From positions 124,001-188,000 of the forward strand of contig JAJPIF010000028.1 of the NCBI GenBank assembly GCA_021324885.1: a stretch of DNA of 64,000 nt, written 5' to 3'. Source of the stretch: Pseudomonadota bacterium (GTDB taxonomy: Bacteria; Desulfobacterota; Binatia; Binatales; Binataceae). Below are positions 27,510 to 37,017 of this stretch, one piece after another. The notes below the pieces were generated by a model. It was not told the DNA's origin. It saw nothing but the letters and a program-made list of their open reading frames with translations, and ran no database searches. Numbering within the stretch: position 1 is the first letter of the stretch; every line of letters starts with the position of its first letter. A program made the position numbers and the translations under genes.

Positions 27510-29147
27510 ATGGCTGACACACTAGCGCTGACGCAGCGTCCGGCGTGGAAGGCGTTGAGCGAGCATTACCGGCAGATCCGCGACGTCCATTTGCGCACCC
27601 TGTTCGATCGAGACCCGCACCGCGGCGAGCGTTTCGCCGTGGAAGGCGCCGGACTGTACCTCGACTACTCCAAGCATCGGGTGACTGAGGACACGATGAG
27701 GCTGCTGTTCGATCTGGCGCGCGATTCGGGCTTGCGCGAGCGCATTGACGCGATGTTTGCGGGCGAGCGGATCAACATCACCGAAAATCGGGCCGTGCTG
27801 CACGTCGCCCTGCGCGCGCCGCGCGGCAGCTCGATCATGGTGGACGGCGAGAATGTCGTTCCCGCGGTGCACGCGGTGCTCGACCGGATGTCGGATTTCT
27901 CGCGGCGCATCCGCGACGGCTCGTGGAAGGGCCATACCGGAAAACGCATCCGCAACATTGTCAACGTCGGGATCGGCGGTTCTGATTTGGGGCCGGTGAT
28001 GGCGTACGAGGCGCTGCGTCATTATGCCGACCCGGCGCTGAATTGCCGCTTCGTATCCAACGTTGATGGGACCGATTTCGTGGTCGCGACTTCCGCCCTG
28101 GACCCGGCCGAGACGCTGTTCATCATCTCGTCCAAGACGTTCACGACGCTGGAAACGATGACCAACGCGCGGACGGCGCGGGAGTGGATACTTGGCGCAC
28201 TGCGCGATGATAACGCTATCGCGAAGCATTTCGTGGCGGTGTCGACCAACCGCGCCGAAGTAGCGAAATTCGGTATCGACACGCGCAACATGTTCGAGTT
28301 CTGGGACTGGGTCGGCGGGCGCTATTCGATGGATTCGGCGATCGGGCTTTCCACCATGATTGCTGTGGGGCCGGAGAATTTTCGCGCGATGCTCGACGGC
28401 TTCCATGCCGTTGACGAACATTTCCGCACCGCCCCGTTCGAGCGCAATCTGCCGGTGATAATGGGTCTGCTGACGGTCTGGTACAACGATTTTTTCGGCG
28501 CTCAAACAGTCGGCGTTTTTCCCTACGATCAGTATCTGAAGCGTTTTCCCGCCTACCTTCAACAGTTGACGATGGAGTCCAACGGCAAGCACGTCACTCT
28601 GCAGGGCCGGCATCTGGACTACCAGAGTGGACCGGTGTTCTGGGGCGAACCGGGTACCAACGGACAGCACTCCTTCTTCCAGTTGATCCATCAGGGTACC
28701 AAGCTGATTCCCGCCGACTTCATCGCGTTCTGCCGTCCGCTCAACCCGCTTGGGCGCCATCATGACCTGCTGATTGCCAATGTTATCGCGCAGGCCGAGG
28801 CGCTCGCTTTCGGCAAGACGCCCGAGCAGGTCAAGGCCGAGGGCACGCCCGAGTGGCTGGTGCCGCATCGCGTCTGCGAGGGAAACCGGCCGTCCTCCGT
28901 GATCATGGCCGATCAGCTCACCCCCGAGACTCTGGGCAAACTGGTGGCACTGTACGAGCACAGCGTTTTCACGCAGGGATGCATCTGGGAAATCGATTCC
29001 TTCGATCAATGGGGCGTGGAGTTGGGCAAAGTGCTCGCCCTCAAGATCATCCCCGAACTGGAAGCAGACACCGAACCCCAGTTGCATCATGACAGTTCGA
29101 CCAACGCCCTGATCAGACGCTACCGCGAACGGAGGAAGCCGAGTTGA
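27510..29147 (+). CDS. pgi: Glucose-6-phosphate isomerase
   Basis: 545 residues, normal for the long bacterial form. Interconverts glucose 6-phosphate and fructose 6-phosphate. Both PGI signatures are visible: a phosphate-binding [15 protein letters not shown] and the later [13 protein letters not shown] with the active-site His, plus [19 protein letters not shown]. Located between tal and rpe. Confidence 0.95.
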   Translation: MADTLALTQRPAWKALSEHYRQIRDVHLRTLFDRDPHRGERFAVEGAGLYLDYSKHRVTEDTMRLLFDLARDSGLRERIDAMFAGERINITENRAVLHVALRAPRGSSIMVDGENVVPAVHAVLDRMSDFSRRIRDGSWKGHTGKRIRNIVNVGIGGSDLGPVMAYEALRHYADPALNCRFVSNVDGTDFVVATSALDPAETLFIISSKTFTTLETMTNARTAREWILGALRDDNAIAKHFVAVSTNRAEVAKFGIDTRNMFEFWDWVGGRYSMDSAIGLSTMIAVGPENFRAMLDGFHAVDEHFRTAPFERNLPVIMGLLTVWYNDFFGAQTVGVFPYDQYLKRFPAYLQQLTMESNGKHVTLQGRHLDYQSGPVFWGEPGTNGQHSFFQLIHQGTKLIPADFIAFCRPLNPLGRHHDLLIANVIAQAEALAFGKTPEQVKAEGTPEWLVPHRVCEGNRPSSVIMADQLTPETLGKLVALYEHSVFTQGCIWEIDSFDQWGVELGKVLALKIIPELEADTEPQLHHDSSTNALIRRYRERRKPS

Positions 29148-29207
29148 GTTTTGAATCCCTGCCTGCCGCTCCCCTCCAGGGAAGGAAGCAGAAACTGACG
29201 CCAGCCT

Positions 29208-29909
29208 ATGAACGCTAAGTCGGCGCGCTCAGTTCAGATCGCCCCCTCGATTCTGGCCGCTGATTTCAGCCGCCTGGGCGAGCAGGTTAACGAGTGCCTG
29301 GAGGCGGGTGTGAGGCGCATCCATATCGACGTAATGGACGGCCATTTTGTGCCCAATATCACCATGGGGCCGCTGGTCGTGGAAGCTCTGCGTCCGCTCG
29401 CCCAGCGCTTTAACGCCGTGATGGAGGTTCATCTAATGATCGAGAATCCCGACCTCTACCTGGCGGACTTCTCGCGCGCGGGCGCCAGCGCGATGACGGT
29501 CCATCTCGAAGCCTGCCCCCATCTGCATCGCACGGTGCACAATATCCGCTCGCTCAATGCGCAGCCGGGCGTGGCGCTCAACCCGGCGACGCCGCTGGTA
29601 ATGCTCGACGCGATTTTGCCCGAGATCGACGTCGCTTTGCTGATGTCGGTCGATCCCGGTTTTGGCGGTCAGAAGTTCATCGCTTCGACGATCGACAAGG
29701 TTGCGCGCCTGCGCCAGATCCTGATCGAGCGCAGCCTGGAGCGAATCGAAATCGAACTGGACGGCGGCGTGGGCGAGGAAAACATCGGGGAACTGGCGCG
29801 CGCCGGGATGACGATCGCGGTCGCTGGGACCTCGGTATTCGGCCGCCATCGCTCCATCACGGAAAACATCGCGTTCCTGCAAAGCGCCTGTGTGGCGGCG
29901 TTGGCCTGA
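29208..29909 (+). CDS. rpe: Ribulose-phosphate 3-epimerase
   Basis: 233 residues from ATG 29208. Epimerises ribulose 5-phosphate and xylulose 5-phosphate on a TIM barrel. IAPSILAADFSRLGEQ, HIDVMDGHFVPNITMG and VEVHLMIENP-like MEVHLMIENP carry the metal His/Asp residues; LMSVDPGFGGQKFI and the C-terminal VAGTSVF form the phosphate grip. Last gene of the pentose-phosphate run. Confidence 0.95.
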   Translation: MNAKSARSVQIAPSILAADFSRLGEQVNECLEAGVRRIHIDVMDGHFVPNITMGPLVVEALRPLAQRFNAVMEVHLMIENPDLYLADFSRAGASAMTVHLEACPHLHRTVHNIRSLNAQPGVALNPATPLVMLDAILPEIDVALLMSVDPGFGGQKFIASTIDKVARLRQILIERSLERIEIELDGGVGEENIGELARAGMTIAVAGTSVFGRHRSITENIAFLQSACVAALA

Positions 29910-30020
29910 GAGGCTGCGGATTTCGAACGTGCGGCCGTTTTGCGCTTGCCCATTGGGCGAGTTGGCGAAAAGATGATGGCATGAACCAGCCGCATCAAGG
30001 CGGCCCTTGCTTGCGTCCGG

Positions 30021-31178
30021 ATGCCGCCGTTGCCAGCAGATGAACATCTGAACCAGGACGATCGTCTTGCGCTGCATCGTACAGCCGATAACGCGCTGGT
30101 GGTGGAGTTTTCGGGATCGTGGCGGATGGGTCGGGGGATGCCGTCGCTGACGCCTTTCGAGCGCGAGTTTGCCCTCGGGCCGCCCTCGCGCATCGTTCTC
30201 AGGCCGCGCGATCTGCGTCAATGGGACAGCAGCCTGCTCGTCATCCTTTTCCGCATCGACCAGTTAAGCCTCGAGCACGGAATTGCGGTGGACCGATCGG
30301 AGTTGCCGCAAGGGCTTGCGCGGCTGCTTGAAATGGCGGAGTCGGCTGCGGAAAACCAGGAAGTGCGCGCGGTGCCGCAGCCCCGCTCGTGGCTGGAAGG
30401 GATCGGCGTGGCGGTGATCAACTGGTATAAGGCGGCGGGGGAGTCGCTGGATTTCCTCGGCCGGTTGAGTGCCGCGCTGTTCAATCTGCTGCGCTTGCGG
30501 GCGCGTGTGCGCGGCGTGGACCTGATGGAGGCGGTTCAACAAAGCGGCGCGGACGCATTGCCGATTGTTTCCTTGATTAGCTACCTGGTCGGCATCATTC
30601 TGGCCTTCATGGGCGCCGTGCAGCTCCAACCTTTTGGCGCGGCGATTTACGTCGCGGACCTGGTCGGAATCGGGATGGTGCGCGAGATGGGGGCAACGAT
30701 GACTGCGATCATCATGGCTGGCCGCACCGGCGCCGCCTTCGCTGCGCGGCTGGGCACGATGAAGGTGACCCAGGAGATCGACGCGTTTACCACGATGGGA
30801 ATCTCGCCGATCGAATTTTTGGCGTTGCCGCGAGTGCTGGCGCTGGTTCTCATGATGCCGCTGTTATGCCTGTACTCGGATCTGCTGGGAATCCTCGGCG
30901 GCGCCACCATTGGTGCCGGCATGCTGGGGATTTCGTTCTCCACCTACTGGCGCGAGACGATCCGCGCCGTCACTTTCGGCGACCTTACGGGCGGTCTGAT
31001 CAAGGCGACGGTTTATGGAATGCTGATCGCCTATGCCGGCTGCCTGCGCGGCTTCCAGTGCGGCGACAGTTCATCGGCCGTTGGCGAAGCCGCAACTTCG
31101 GCGGTGGTCAGCGCGATCGTTATGATCGTCGTAGCCAGCGGTATCTTTGCTTTCCTGTTTAATATATTTGGGTTCTGA
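30021..31178 (+). CDS. mlaE: MlaE family lipid ABC transporter permease with N-terminal STAS-like domain
   Basis: 385 residues. Residues about 15-110 look like a STAS (MlaB-like) domain: LVVEFSGSWRMGRG, then IVLRPRDLRQWDSSLLVILF. The rest is the MlaE permease: AVQQSGADALPIVSLISYLV, LVGIGMVREMGATMTAIIMA, GRTGAAFAARLGTMKVTQEI and a C-terminal helix. It moves phospholipid between the inner and outer membranes as part of the Mla system. The gene is followed by mlaD, but no MlaF ATPase is here. Confidence 0.9.
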   Translation: MPPLPADEHLNQDDRLALHRTADNALVVEFSGSWRMGRGMPSLTPFEREFALGPPSRIVLRPRDLRQWDSSLLVILFRIDQLSLEHGIAVDRSELPQGLARLLEMAESAAENQEVRAVPQPRSWLEGIGVAVINWYKAAGESLDFLGRLSAALFNLLRLRARVRGVDLMEAVQQSGADALPIVSLISYLVGIILAFMGAVQLQPFGAAIYVADLVGIGMVREMGATMTAIIMAGRTGAAFAARLGTMKVTQEIDAFTTMGISPIEFLALPRVLALVLMMPLLCLYSDLLGILGGATIGAGMLGISFSTYWRETIRAVTFGDLTGGLIKATVYGMLIAYAGCLRGFQCGDSSSAVGEAATSAVVSAIVMIVVASGIFAFLFNIFGF

Positions 31179-31270
31179 GCCGCCTTCCAAGCGCTCCCCG
31201 CCTGCCTCGCTCGTTGCATTGAACAGCTATAACTGTCCACATCTCGGTAAATTATGCAAAGGATATATTC

Positions 31271-32245
31271 ATGAACCGCTACGATCCTAAAGCCATAGGT
31301 GCCTTTGTAGTCGGAGCCGTCGCTCTTGCCATTGCCGCCGCCGCGGTGCTTGGTTCCGGACGGTTTTTCGGCGCGCACTACGAGTATGTTCTGTGCTTTC
31401 CCGGAGATATCAGCGGCTTGCGGGTCGGTGCTGCGGTCAGGTTTCGCGGAGTTCCTATCGGCAGGGTTGTCTCGATTCGACTCAACCTGGGCGGGGGCGT
31501 CAAGATGCTGACTCCCACTTCGGGGGAGTCACGGCTTCCGGTTACTATTGAATTAAACGAAACGAAAATACTATTGCGCGGCAGCCAGGTCGATATCTCT
31601 AGAACCAGAATGCTGGATGAGGCAATCCGCGACGGCTTGCGGGGGCAATTGCGCCTGGAGAGCTTCGTTACCGGTATTTACTATGTTTCCCTTAACATAG
31701 ACCCCAATTCCAAAGTGGTTCTCTGCCTTCCGCCCAAATCAGGCTACCGCGAGATTCCGACCATCCCCACTGCGCTGGAGCAGGCGCAAAGCACCTTGCA
31801 ACGCCTGATCGCCAAGATGGAAGAGGCTAATGTGGAAGAGATGATGACCAACGCGAGTTCGGCGATGAAGGGTATTGCCGAGTTGGTCAGTTCGCCGGGA
31901 CTTCATGTGGCGATAGATTCCTTGAGCGGTACCGAACAGAACGTGAGCGTGGCCGCCCGGAACCTCGGCCAGACTGCTGCAAGCCTGACGAGGCTTGCCG
32001 GGACGCTTAATTACAATATTCCGCGAATGTCGGCGTCGGTGCGCGCAACGTCCCAAAAGGCCCAAGGTACGATGCAGAACGCCGATAAGACGCTCGATGC
32101 GGTGCGCACTGTGATCGAACCCGGCTCCCCGGTGGTGTATCGGATGAACCGGGCGCTGGACAGTTTGACAGCCGCGGCACAATCGGTGCAGGCCCTCGCC
32201 GATTATTTGCGGCAAAATCCCAGCGCAATAATCCGCGGGAGATGA
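31271..32245 (+). CDS. mlaD: MlaD family (MCE domain) lipid-binding protein
   Basis: 324 residues. One N-terminal membrane anchor (IGAFVVGAVALAIAAAAVLG) is followed by the MCE domain: DISGLRVGAAVRFRGVPIGR and the beta-rich block to about residue 150. The C-terminal half is a long helix-rich region (TALEQAQSTLQRLIAKMEEA onward) as in MCE proteins that form a hydrophobic tunnel. It is a periplasmic partner of the MlaE upstream; there is a 92-base gap between them. Confidence 0.9.
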   Translation: MNRYDPKAIGAFVVGAVALAIAAAAVLGSGRFFGAHYEYVLCFPGDISGLRVGAAVRFRGVPIGRVVSIRLNLGGGVKMLTPTSGESRLPVTIELNETKILLRGSQVDISRTRMLDEAIRDGLRGQLRLESFVTGIYYVSLNIDPNSKVVLCLPPKSGYREIPTIPTALEQAQSTLQRLIAKMEEANVEEMMTNASSAMKGIAELVSSPGLHVAIDSLSGTEQNVSVAARNLGQTAASLTRLAGTLNYNIPRMSASVRATSQKAQGTMQNADKTLDAVRTVIEPGSPVVYRMNRALDSLTAAAQSVQALADYLRQNPSAIIRGR

Positions 32246-32349
32246 GCGTCATCTTACAACCAGCTCAACCTACTCGCGATCGAGTTACAGTCGCGATTGT
32301 CCGGCGCTTAGGGGTTGGGTTGTTGGCGCTTTCCCAACAGTTCCCGTTT

Positions 32350-34122
32350 TCACTCGTACATGCTTTCCACTTCGCGTTTGTAGCGCTCCAGAATTATCTT
32401 GCGCCGCAGTTTCAGGGTCGGTGTGATCTCGCCCGCTTCCTGGGAAAATGGCGTTGGCATCAGACGAAACGCTGTGATTGCCTCGTAGTCGGCCAGGTTG
32501 CGGTTTAGTTCACGCAGATATTTCTGGAAAAGCGCTCTGACCCGCGGGTCCTCGACGATAGCCTGGGGTGAACGGGACTCGATGCCCTCAATTTTAAGCC
32601 GCTCTTGAAGTTGTTCGAAGTTGGGCACGAGCAGGGCGGCGACGTGCTTGCGCCGGTCGCCCACGACGCAAGCTTGCGCGATTAGCGGAATTCGGCCGAG
32701 TTTGTTTTCCAGGGCCGCCGGCGAAACATTCTTGCCGCCGGAAAGCACGATTATCTCTTTTTTGCGATCGCGAATTGAAATGTATCCCTCGGAATCGATC
32801 GCGGCGATGTCGCCCGTATGGAGCCACCCCGCTTCGTCGATCGCCGCTCTGGTATCTTCTTCGAGCTTGTAGTAACCGCGCATCACGTTGGGTCCGCGCA
32901 CCAGCAATTCGCCGTCCGCTGCGAGCTTCACTTCGATTCCATCAAGCGGGCGGCCCACCGTTCCCGGACGGGTCCGTCCTGTGAGGTTGACCGAAACCAC
33001 CGGGGCAGCTTCGGTCAGGCCGTATCCCTCCACGATGGGGACTTCGGCTGCGGCGAAGAATTCGAAAATCTCACGCGGCAAAGGAGCGCCCCCTGAAATC
33101 AGGTAGCGCAGGCGGCTGCCGAACAGCGCCGTAATGCGCGCGAAGGCGACCCTTCGAAACAGCGCCATCGGCGCCGCCAGTTGCGGCGGGACCTCCCGCC
33201 CTCTGAAGCGGTGGTTTGCGGCTCTTTTGCCGATGAGCAAGGCGAGATCGAACAGCCGGCGTCGCCATGGCGGTGATTTTTCGATCGTGCGCAGGATGCG
33301 CCCGTGAATCACTTCCAGCAGACGCGGAACCGTGAGCACGACTGACGGATTGATCTCGACCAGGTTTTGCGCGATCTGTCCCAGTCCTTCGGCATATGAA
33401 ATGGTTCCACCCGCGGTCATCACGGTGTAGTAGCCGGCGGTGCGCTCGAACGAATGGGCCACTGGCAGAATCGACAGGACCTCGTCGCGCTCGCCAAGGT
33501 CAAGGGCGGCCATGGCAGCATTGCAGTTGGCCAGGATGTTGGCGTGAGTCAGAAGCACTCCCTTGGAGTCGCCGGTTGTGCCTGACGTATAGATAATCGT
33601 AGCGACGTCGGACTGCCCCGCTTCGGTCAGGCCGGCTTCAGGTCCGTCACTGAGCTGCTGGATCGACACGACGCGGGGGTGCTGGGCAGTGGACACGGGC
33701 GCGTCCCCGTGCATCGCGATAACCGTTTCAAGGTCGGGGAGGCGGCCTGCAACTGTCATGATTCGGTTGAGATTCGCGCTGCCATTGACGGCGATCGCGC
33801 GCGTCCCTGAATCGTTGAGCACGTGCTCGATTTCCTCCGTCGAACTGGTTGGATAAAGTGGCACCACGATGGCGCCCATGCCCAACACCGCGAGATCGAC
33901 TATCACCCATTGCGGGCAATTTTCGGAAAGAATCGCGACGCGGTCACCCGCCTTGAGTCCGAGCTTGAGCAGGCCGGCGCGCAAGCGGCGGGTCGCGGCA
34001 GAGGCCTCAGCCCACGACAAGTTGCTCCATCCGCCGTTGCGTTTTTCCCTGAGAAAAGGCCTGTCCGCATATTTGGCGCAATTATGCTCGAAAGCGTGCG
34101 CGATCGACGACGCTGAAATCAT
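32350..34122 (-). CDS. Long-chain acyl-CoA ligase (AMP-binding)
   Basis: 590 residues from ATG 34122; a GGTGG lies about seven bases upstream, and the frame stays open to 34185. Activates fatty acids with ATP to acyl-AMP and then acyl-CoA. The P-loop-like motif is IIYTSGTTGDSKGVLLTHAN, followed by YGLTEAAPVVSVN, the TGD in WLHTGDIAAIDSEGYI and the hinge RKKEIIVLSGGKNVSP. The tail matches the about 600-residue FadD15-type group. Convergent with mlaD. Confidence 0.92.
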   Translation of the reverse strand: MISASSIAHAFEHNCAKYADRPFLREKRNGGWSNLSWAEASAATRRLRAGLLKLGLKAGDRVAILSENCPQWVIVDLAVLGMGAIVVPLYPTSSTEEIEHVLNDSGTRAIAVNGSANLNRIMTVAGRLPDLETVIAMHGDAPVSTAQHPRVVSIQQLSDGPEAGLTEAGQSDVATIIYTSGTTGDSKGVLLTHANILANCNAAMAALDLGERDEVLSILPVAHSFERTAGYYTVMTAGGTISYAEGLGQIAQNLVEINPSVVLTVPRLLEVIHGRILRTIEKSPPWRRRLFDLALLIGKRAANHRFRGREVPPQLAAPMALFRRVAFARITALFGSRLRYLISGGAPLPREIFEFFAAAEVPIVEGYGLTEAAPVVSVNLTGRTRPGTVGRPLDGIEVKLAADGELLVRGPNVMRGYYKLEEDTRAAIDEAGWLHTGDIAAIDSEGYISIRDRKKEIIVLSGGKNVSPAALENKLGRIPLIAQACVVGDRRKHVAALLVPNFEQLQERLKIEGIESRSPQAIVEDPRVRALFQKYLRELNRNLADYEAITAFRLMPTPFSQEAGEITPTLKLRRKIILERYKREVESMYE

Positions 34123-34431
34123 CTCGGTTCCACCAGCTCCCGCCTTTTTGCCGCATCTTTTAGCCGGAAACATACAGGATACCAAGGCCGCGGCAACTTG
34201 ATGATGACGGTGGGGTGGAAAGTTTTGCCAGCAGCGACTTACGCGCGCGTGCCGCCGCCTTGCCCGGCGCAGCCGAAGGCTCGTGCGGGCGCTGGATCCG
34301 GCCAGGCAGCCATTAGCCAGGGGATTGCATCAACCGCAAGGTTTTTCATTTCCGATACACGGCGGCATCGCCGCATAATTGTGAGGAGCCGGTCGGCCGG
34401 GAGACGCGCAATAGCCGCATCCGAGCGCTAA
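34123..34431. other. Divergent intergenic region, no gene seen
   Basis: About 310 bases between the acyl-CoA ligase start and coxB. It must hold the promoters of both directions, but I find no convincing -35/-10 pair; a short GC hairpin lies near 34361-34374. Confidence 0.4.
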
Positions 34432-35124
34432 ATGGAAATCGCAAGTTTGTCTGAATTGATCCGCCGTTTCTGGCTGCCACAAGGAATCTCCACATACTCG
34501 CCCCGTATCGATTTCCTCTTCACCCTGATTTTATGCATAACCGCGCTGGTTTGGGTGCTGGTTACGGTCACCATGATAGTGTTCATGATCCGCTATCGCG
34601 CGCGGCCCGGACGCACGGCGGCCTATATCGAGGGCAATCCGCGGTTGGAGGTGCTGTGGACTTCGATCACCGCCGTTATTCTGATCGCTTTGGCCCTGCT
34701 CAGCCGCTCGACCTGGGCCGATATCAAGGAGCAGGGACCGCCGGGAGAGGTCTTCTATAAAGTGACGGCGAAACAGTTTAACTGGGAAATCACCTATCCT
34801 GGCCCCGACGGCAAACTCGGCACGTCCGATGACGTGACGGTCGAAAATGAATTTCACGTGCCGGTCAACAAGGTGGTTCGCTTTGAGCTAACCTCCAAGG
34901 ACGTCATCCACAGCTTTTTCGTGCCCTGGCTCCGGCTCAAGCAGGACGCCGTTCCGGGCCGACACATCCATGTATGGTTTGAGGCGACCAAAGAGGGAGA
35001 ATACGAAATTCCCTGCGCCGAATTGTGCGGGTTTGGCCATTCGGGGATGGACGGTACGTTGTACGTTCAATCGGAAGCAGACTATCAGCGCTGGCTGAAG
35101 AAAAAGTATGCCGAAAGCAGGTAG
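34432..35124 (+). CDS. coxB: Cytochrome c oxidase subunit II
   Basis: 230 residues. Two N-terminal membrane helices (about 25-52 and 75-93), then the CuA cupredoxin domain. All CuA ligands are present: H160 (KDVIHSFFVPW), C195 and C199 with H203 and M206 in PCAELCGFGHSGM; the W-rich FNWEITYPG precedes. No fused cytochrome c domain. It accepts electrons from cytochrome c. First gene of the oxidase cluster. Confidence 0.96.
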   Translation: MEIASLSELIRRFWLPQGISTYSPRIDFLFTLILCITALVWVLVTVTMIVFMIRYRARPGRTAAYIEGNPRLEVLWTSITAVILIALALLSRSTWADIKEQGPPGEVFYKVTAKQFNWEITYPGPDGKLGTSDDVTVENEFHVPVNKVVRFELTSKDVIHSFFVPWLRLKQDAVPGRHIHVWFEATKEGEYEIPCAELCGFGHSGMDGTLYVQSEADYQRWLKKKYAESR

Positions 35125-35164
35125 GGGGTGGACTGATTTCCCTAACATGTCGCAGGATCGGCAT

Positions 35165-36919
35165 ATGAGCACTGCTCGGGCTGAAGTACCTGGCGCAGGA
35201 TCCACCGGCCGGCCGCAACCCGGCTTCGTTCGCAGATGCATCTTCTCCACGGATCATAAAACGATCGGCAAACAATTCCTGTTTATGGCGCTGTTCATGA
35301 TGGCGATCGGGGGCGCGATGGCCATGTTGATGCGCTGGGAACTGGCGTTTCCCGAAACCCCCGTCCCCCTGATGAGCTGGGTGCCCGAACCCTACATGTA
35401 CGGCGGCGCGATCCCGCCCAACACTTACAATTCCATGTTCACGATGCATGCGACCATCATGATCTTTTTCGTGATCATGCCGATCCTGGTTGGATGCTTC
35501 GGTAATTTTTTGATCCCCTTGATGATTGGGGCGCGGGACATGGCGTTCCCGGTGCTCAACATGCTGTCGTTCTGGGTCGGCGCGATTGCTGCCGTGATCC
35601 TGCTGGCGTCGTTCTTTGTGACCGGAGGACCGGCAGCCGCGGGATGGACCTCCTATGCGCCGCTCAGCGCGGTGCCGATATACACCGGCGTCGACTGGGG
35701 GCAAAACCTGTGGTGCATCAGTCTGATCGTGCTCGGGATCTCCTCGCTGATGGGCTCGATCAATTACATCACCACGATTATCAACATGCGCACGCGGGGC
35801 ATGACTTTTTTCCGGCTTCCGCTGATAATCTGGGCGCTGTTCATCACCGCGATTCTGCTGCTCTTTGCCCTGCCGGTCCTGAGCACGGCGCTGGTGCTTC
35901 TGTTGTTCGACCGTCTGGCCGGAACGCATTTTTTTCTACCCCAGGGCGGCGGCGAGCCGTTGTTATGGCAGCATCTGTTCTGGTTCTTTGGCCATCCCGA
36001 GGTTTACATCATGATCCTGCCCGCGATGGGTATCGCGTCAGAGGTCATTTCGACCTTTTCGCGCAAGCCGATTTTCGGCTATCACGCGATGGCCTATGCG
36101 ATGGGCGCAATCGCGTTCCTGTCGTGGATCGTATGGGGGCACCACATGTTCCAGTCGGGGATGAATCCGGCGCTGGGCAGTGGCTTTATGATCACCACGA
36201 TGATCATCGGCGTGCCTTCGGCAATCAAGGTTTTTAATTGGTTGGGCACCATTTACAAGGGAAATATTCATTATACGGCGGCGATGATGAACGCGCTGGC
36301 CTTCGTGGCGATGTTCATCATCGGCGGCCTGTCGGGCATTTTCATGGCCTGCACGCCGGTGGATATGTATATTCACGACACCTACTTTATCGTCGCGCAT
36401 ATCCATTACGTGCTGTTCGGCGGCAGTTTGTTCGCCTTCTTCGCGGGTCTGATTTACTGGTTTCCCAAGATGTTCGGTCGCATGATGAACGAAACCCTGG
36501 CCAAGGTGCATTTCTGGATCACTTTGGTCGCCTTCAACTGCACTTTCTTTCCGATGCATATCCTGGGCATGAACGGTCATATGCGGCGAATTTACAATCC
36601 ACTCCAGTACGATTTCTTAAAGCCGCTTCAACCAATCAATATCTTTATTTCGATCAGCGCATTCGTGCTGGGCGCGGCACAGTTTATCCTGCTGGCGAAT
36701 ATCATCTGGAGTATGGCAAAAGGAAAACGCGCCGGCGCAAATCCATGGCGCGCCAACAGCCTGGAATGGACCACCTCCTCGCCGCCCGTCCATGGCAACT
36801 GGGACGGACCTCTGCCGGTGGTCCATCATGGTCCATATGAGTACAGCTCGCCGTTTGGCGAGGAAGACTACCTGCCGCAGAACGTGGAAACGCCGGCGAA
36901 GGCGGCGGTAGCTGGTTAG
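35165..36919 (+). CDS. coxA: Cytochrome c oxidase subunit I
   Basis: 584 residues from ATG 35165, which has AGGA seven bases upstream; ATG 35108, inside coxB, would add 19 residues. Twelve-helix haem-copper core. Helix II has the haem a His in FTMHATIMIFFVIMP; HLFWFFGHPEVYIMILPAMG gives the CuB His cross-linked to Tyr and the D-channel Glu; VWGHHMFQSG holds the CuB His pair and YFIVAHIHYVLFGG the haem ligands. Type A1 by these motifs. Confidence 0.96.
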   Translation: MSTARAEVPGAGSTGRPQPGFVRRCIFSTDHKTIGKQFLFMALFMMAIGGAMAMLMRWELAFPETPVPLMSWVPEPYMYGGAIPPNTYNSMFTMHATIMIFFVIMPILVGCFGNFLIPLMIGARDMAFPVLNMLSFWVGAIAAVILLASFFVTGGPAAAGWTSYAPLSAVPIYTGVDWGQNLWCISLIVLGISSLMGSINYITTIINMRTRGMTFFRLPLIIWALFITAILLLFALPVLSTALVLLLFDRLAGTHFFLPQGGGEPLLWQHLFWFFGHPEVYIMILPAMGIASEVISTFSRKPIFGYHAMAYAMGAIAFLSWIVWGHHMFQSGMNPALGSGFMITTMIIGVPSAIKVFNWLGTIYKGNIHYTAAMMNALAFVAMFIIGGLSGIFMACTPVDMYIHDTYFIVAHIHYVLFGGSLFAFFAGLIYWFPKMFGRMMNETLAKVHFWITLVAFNCTFFPMHILGMNGHMRRIYNPLQYDFLKPLQPINIFISISAFVLGAAQFILLANIIWSMAKGKRAGANPWRANSLEWTTSSPPVHGNWDGPLPVVHHGPYEYSSPFGEEDYLPQNVETPAKAAVAG

Positions 36920-37017
36920 CGCCGTGCGGCCCGGTCGGTTGCTTCGGGCTGAGCGCGGCTGAAAAATGGTCAGCGGATAAAGTTGATGCCTGCCCTCGAA
37001 AACCTTGGCCTGGATCG

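Noticed and set aside
27522-29090. Long 522-codon frame on the minus strand
   Set aside because: Opposite the intact pgi gene; no recognisable motif in it.
32321-32338. TGTTGG/CCAACA hairpin between mlaD and the acyl-CoA ligase
   Set aside because: Short stem and no T-run; not enough for a terminator.
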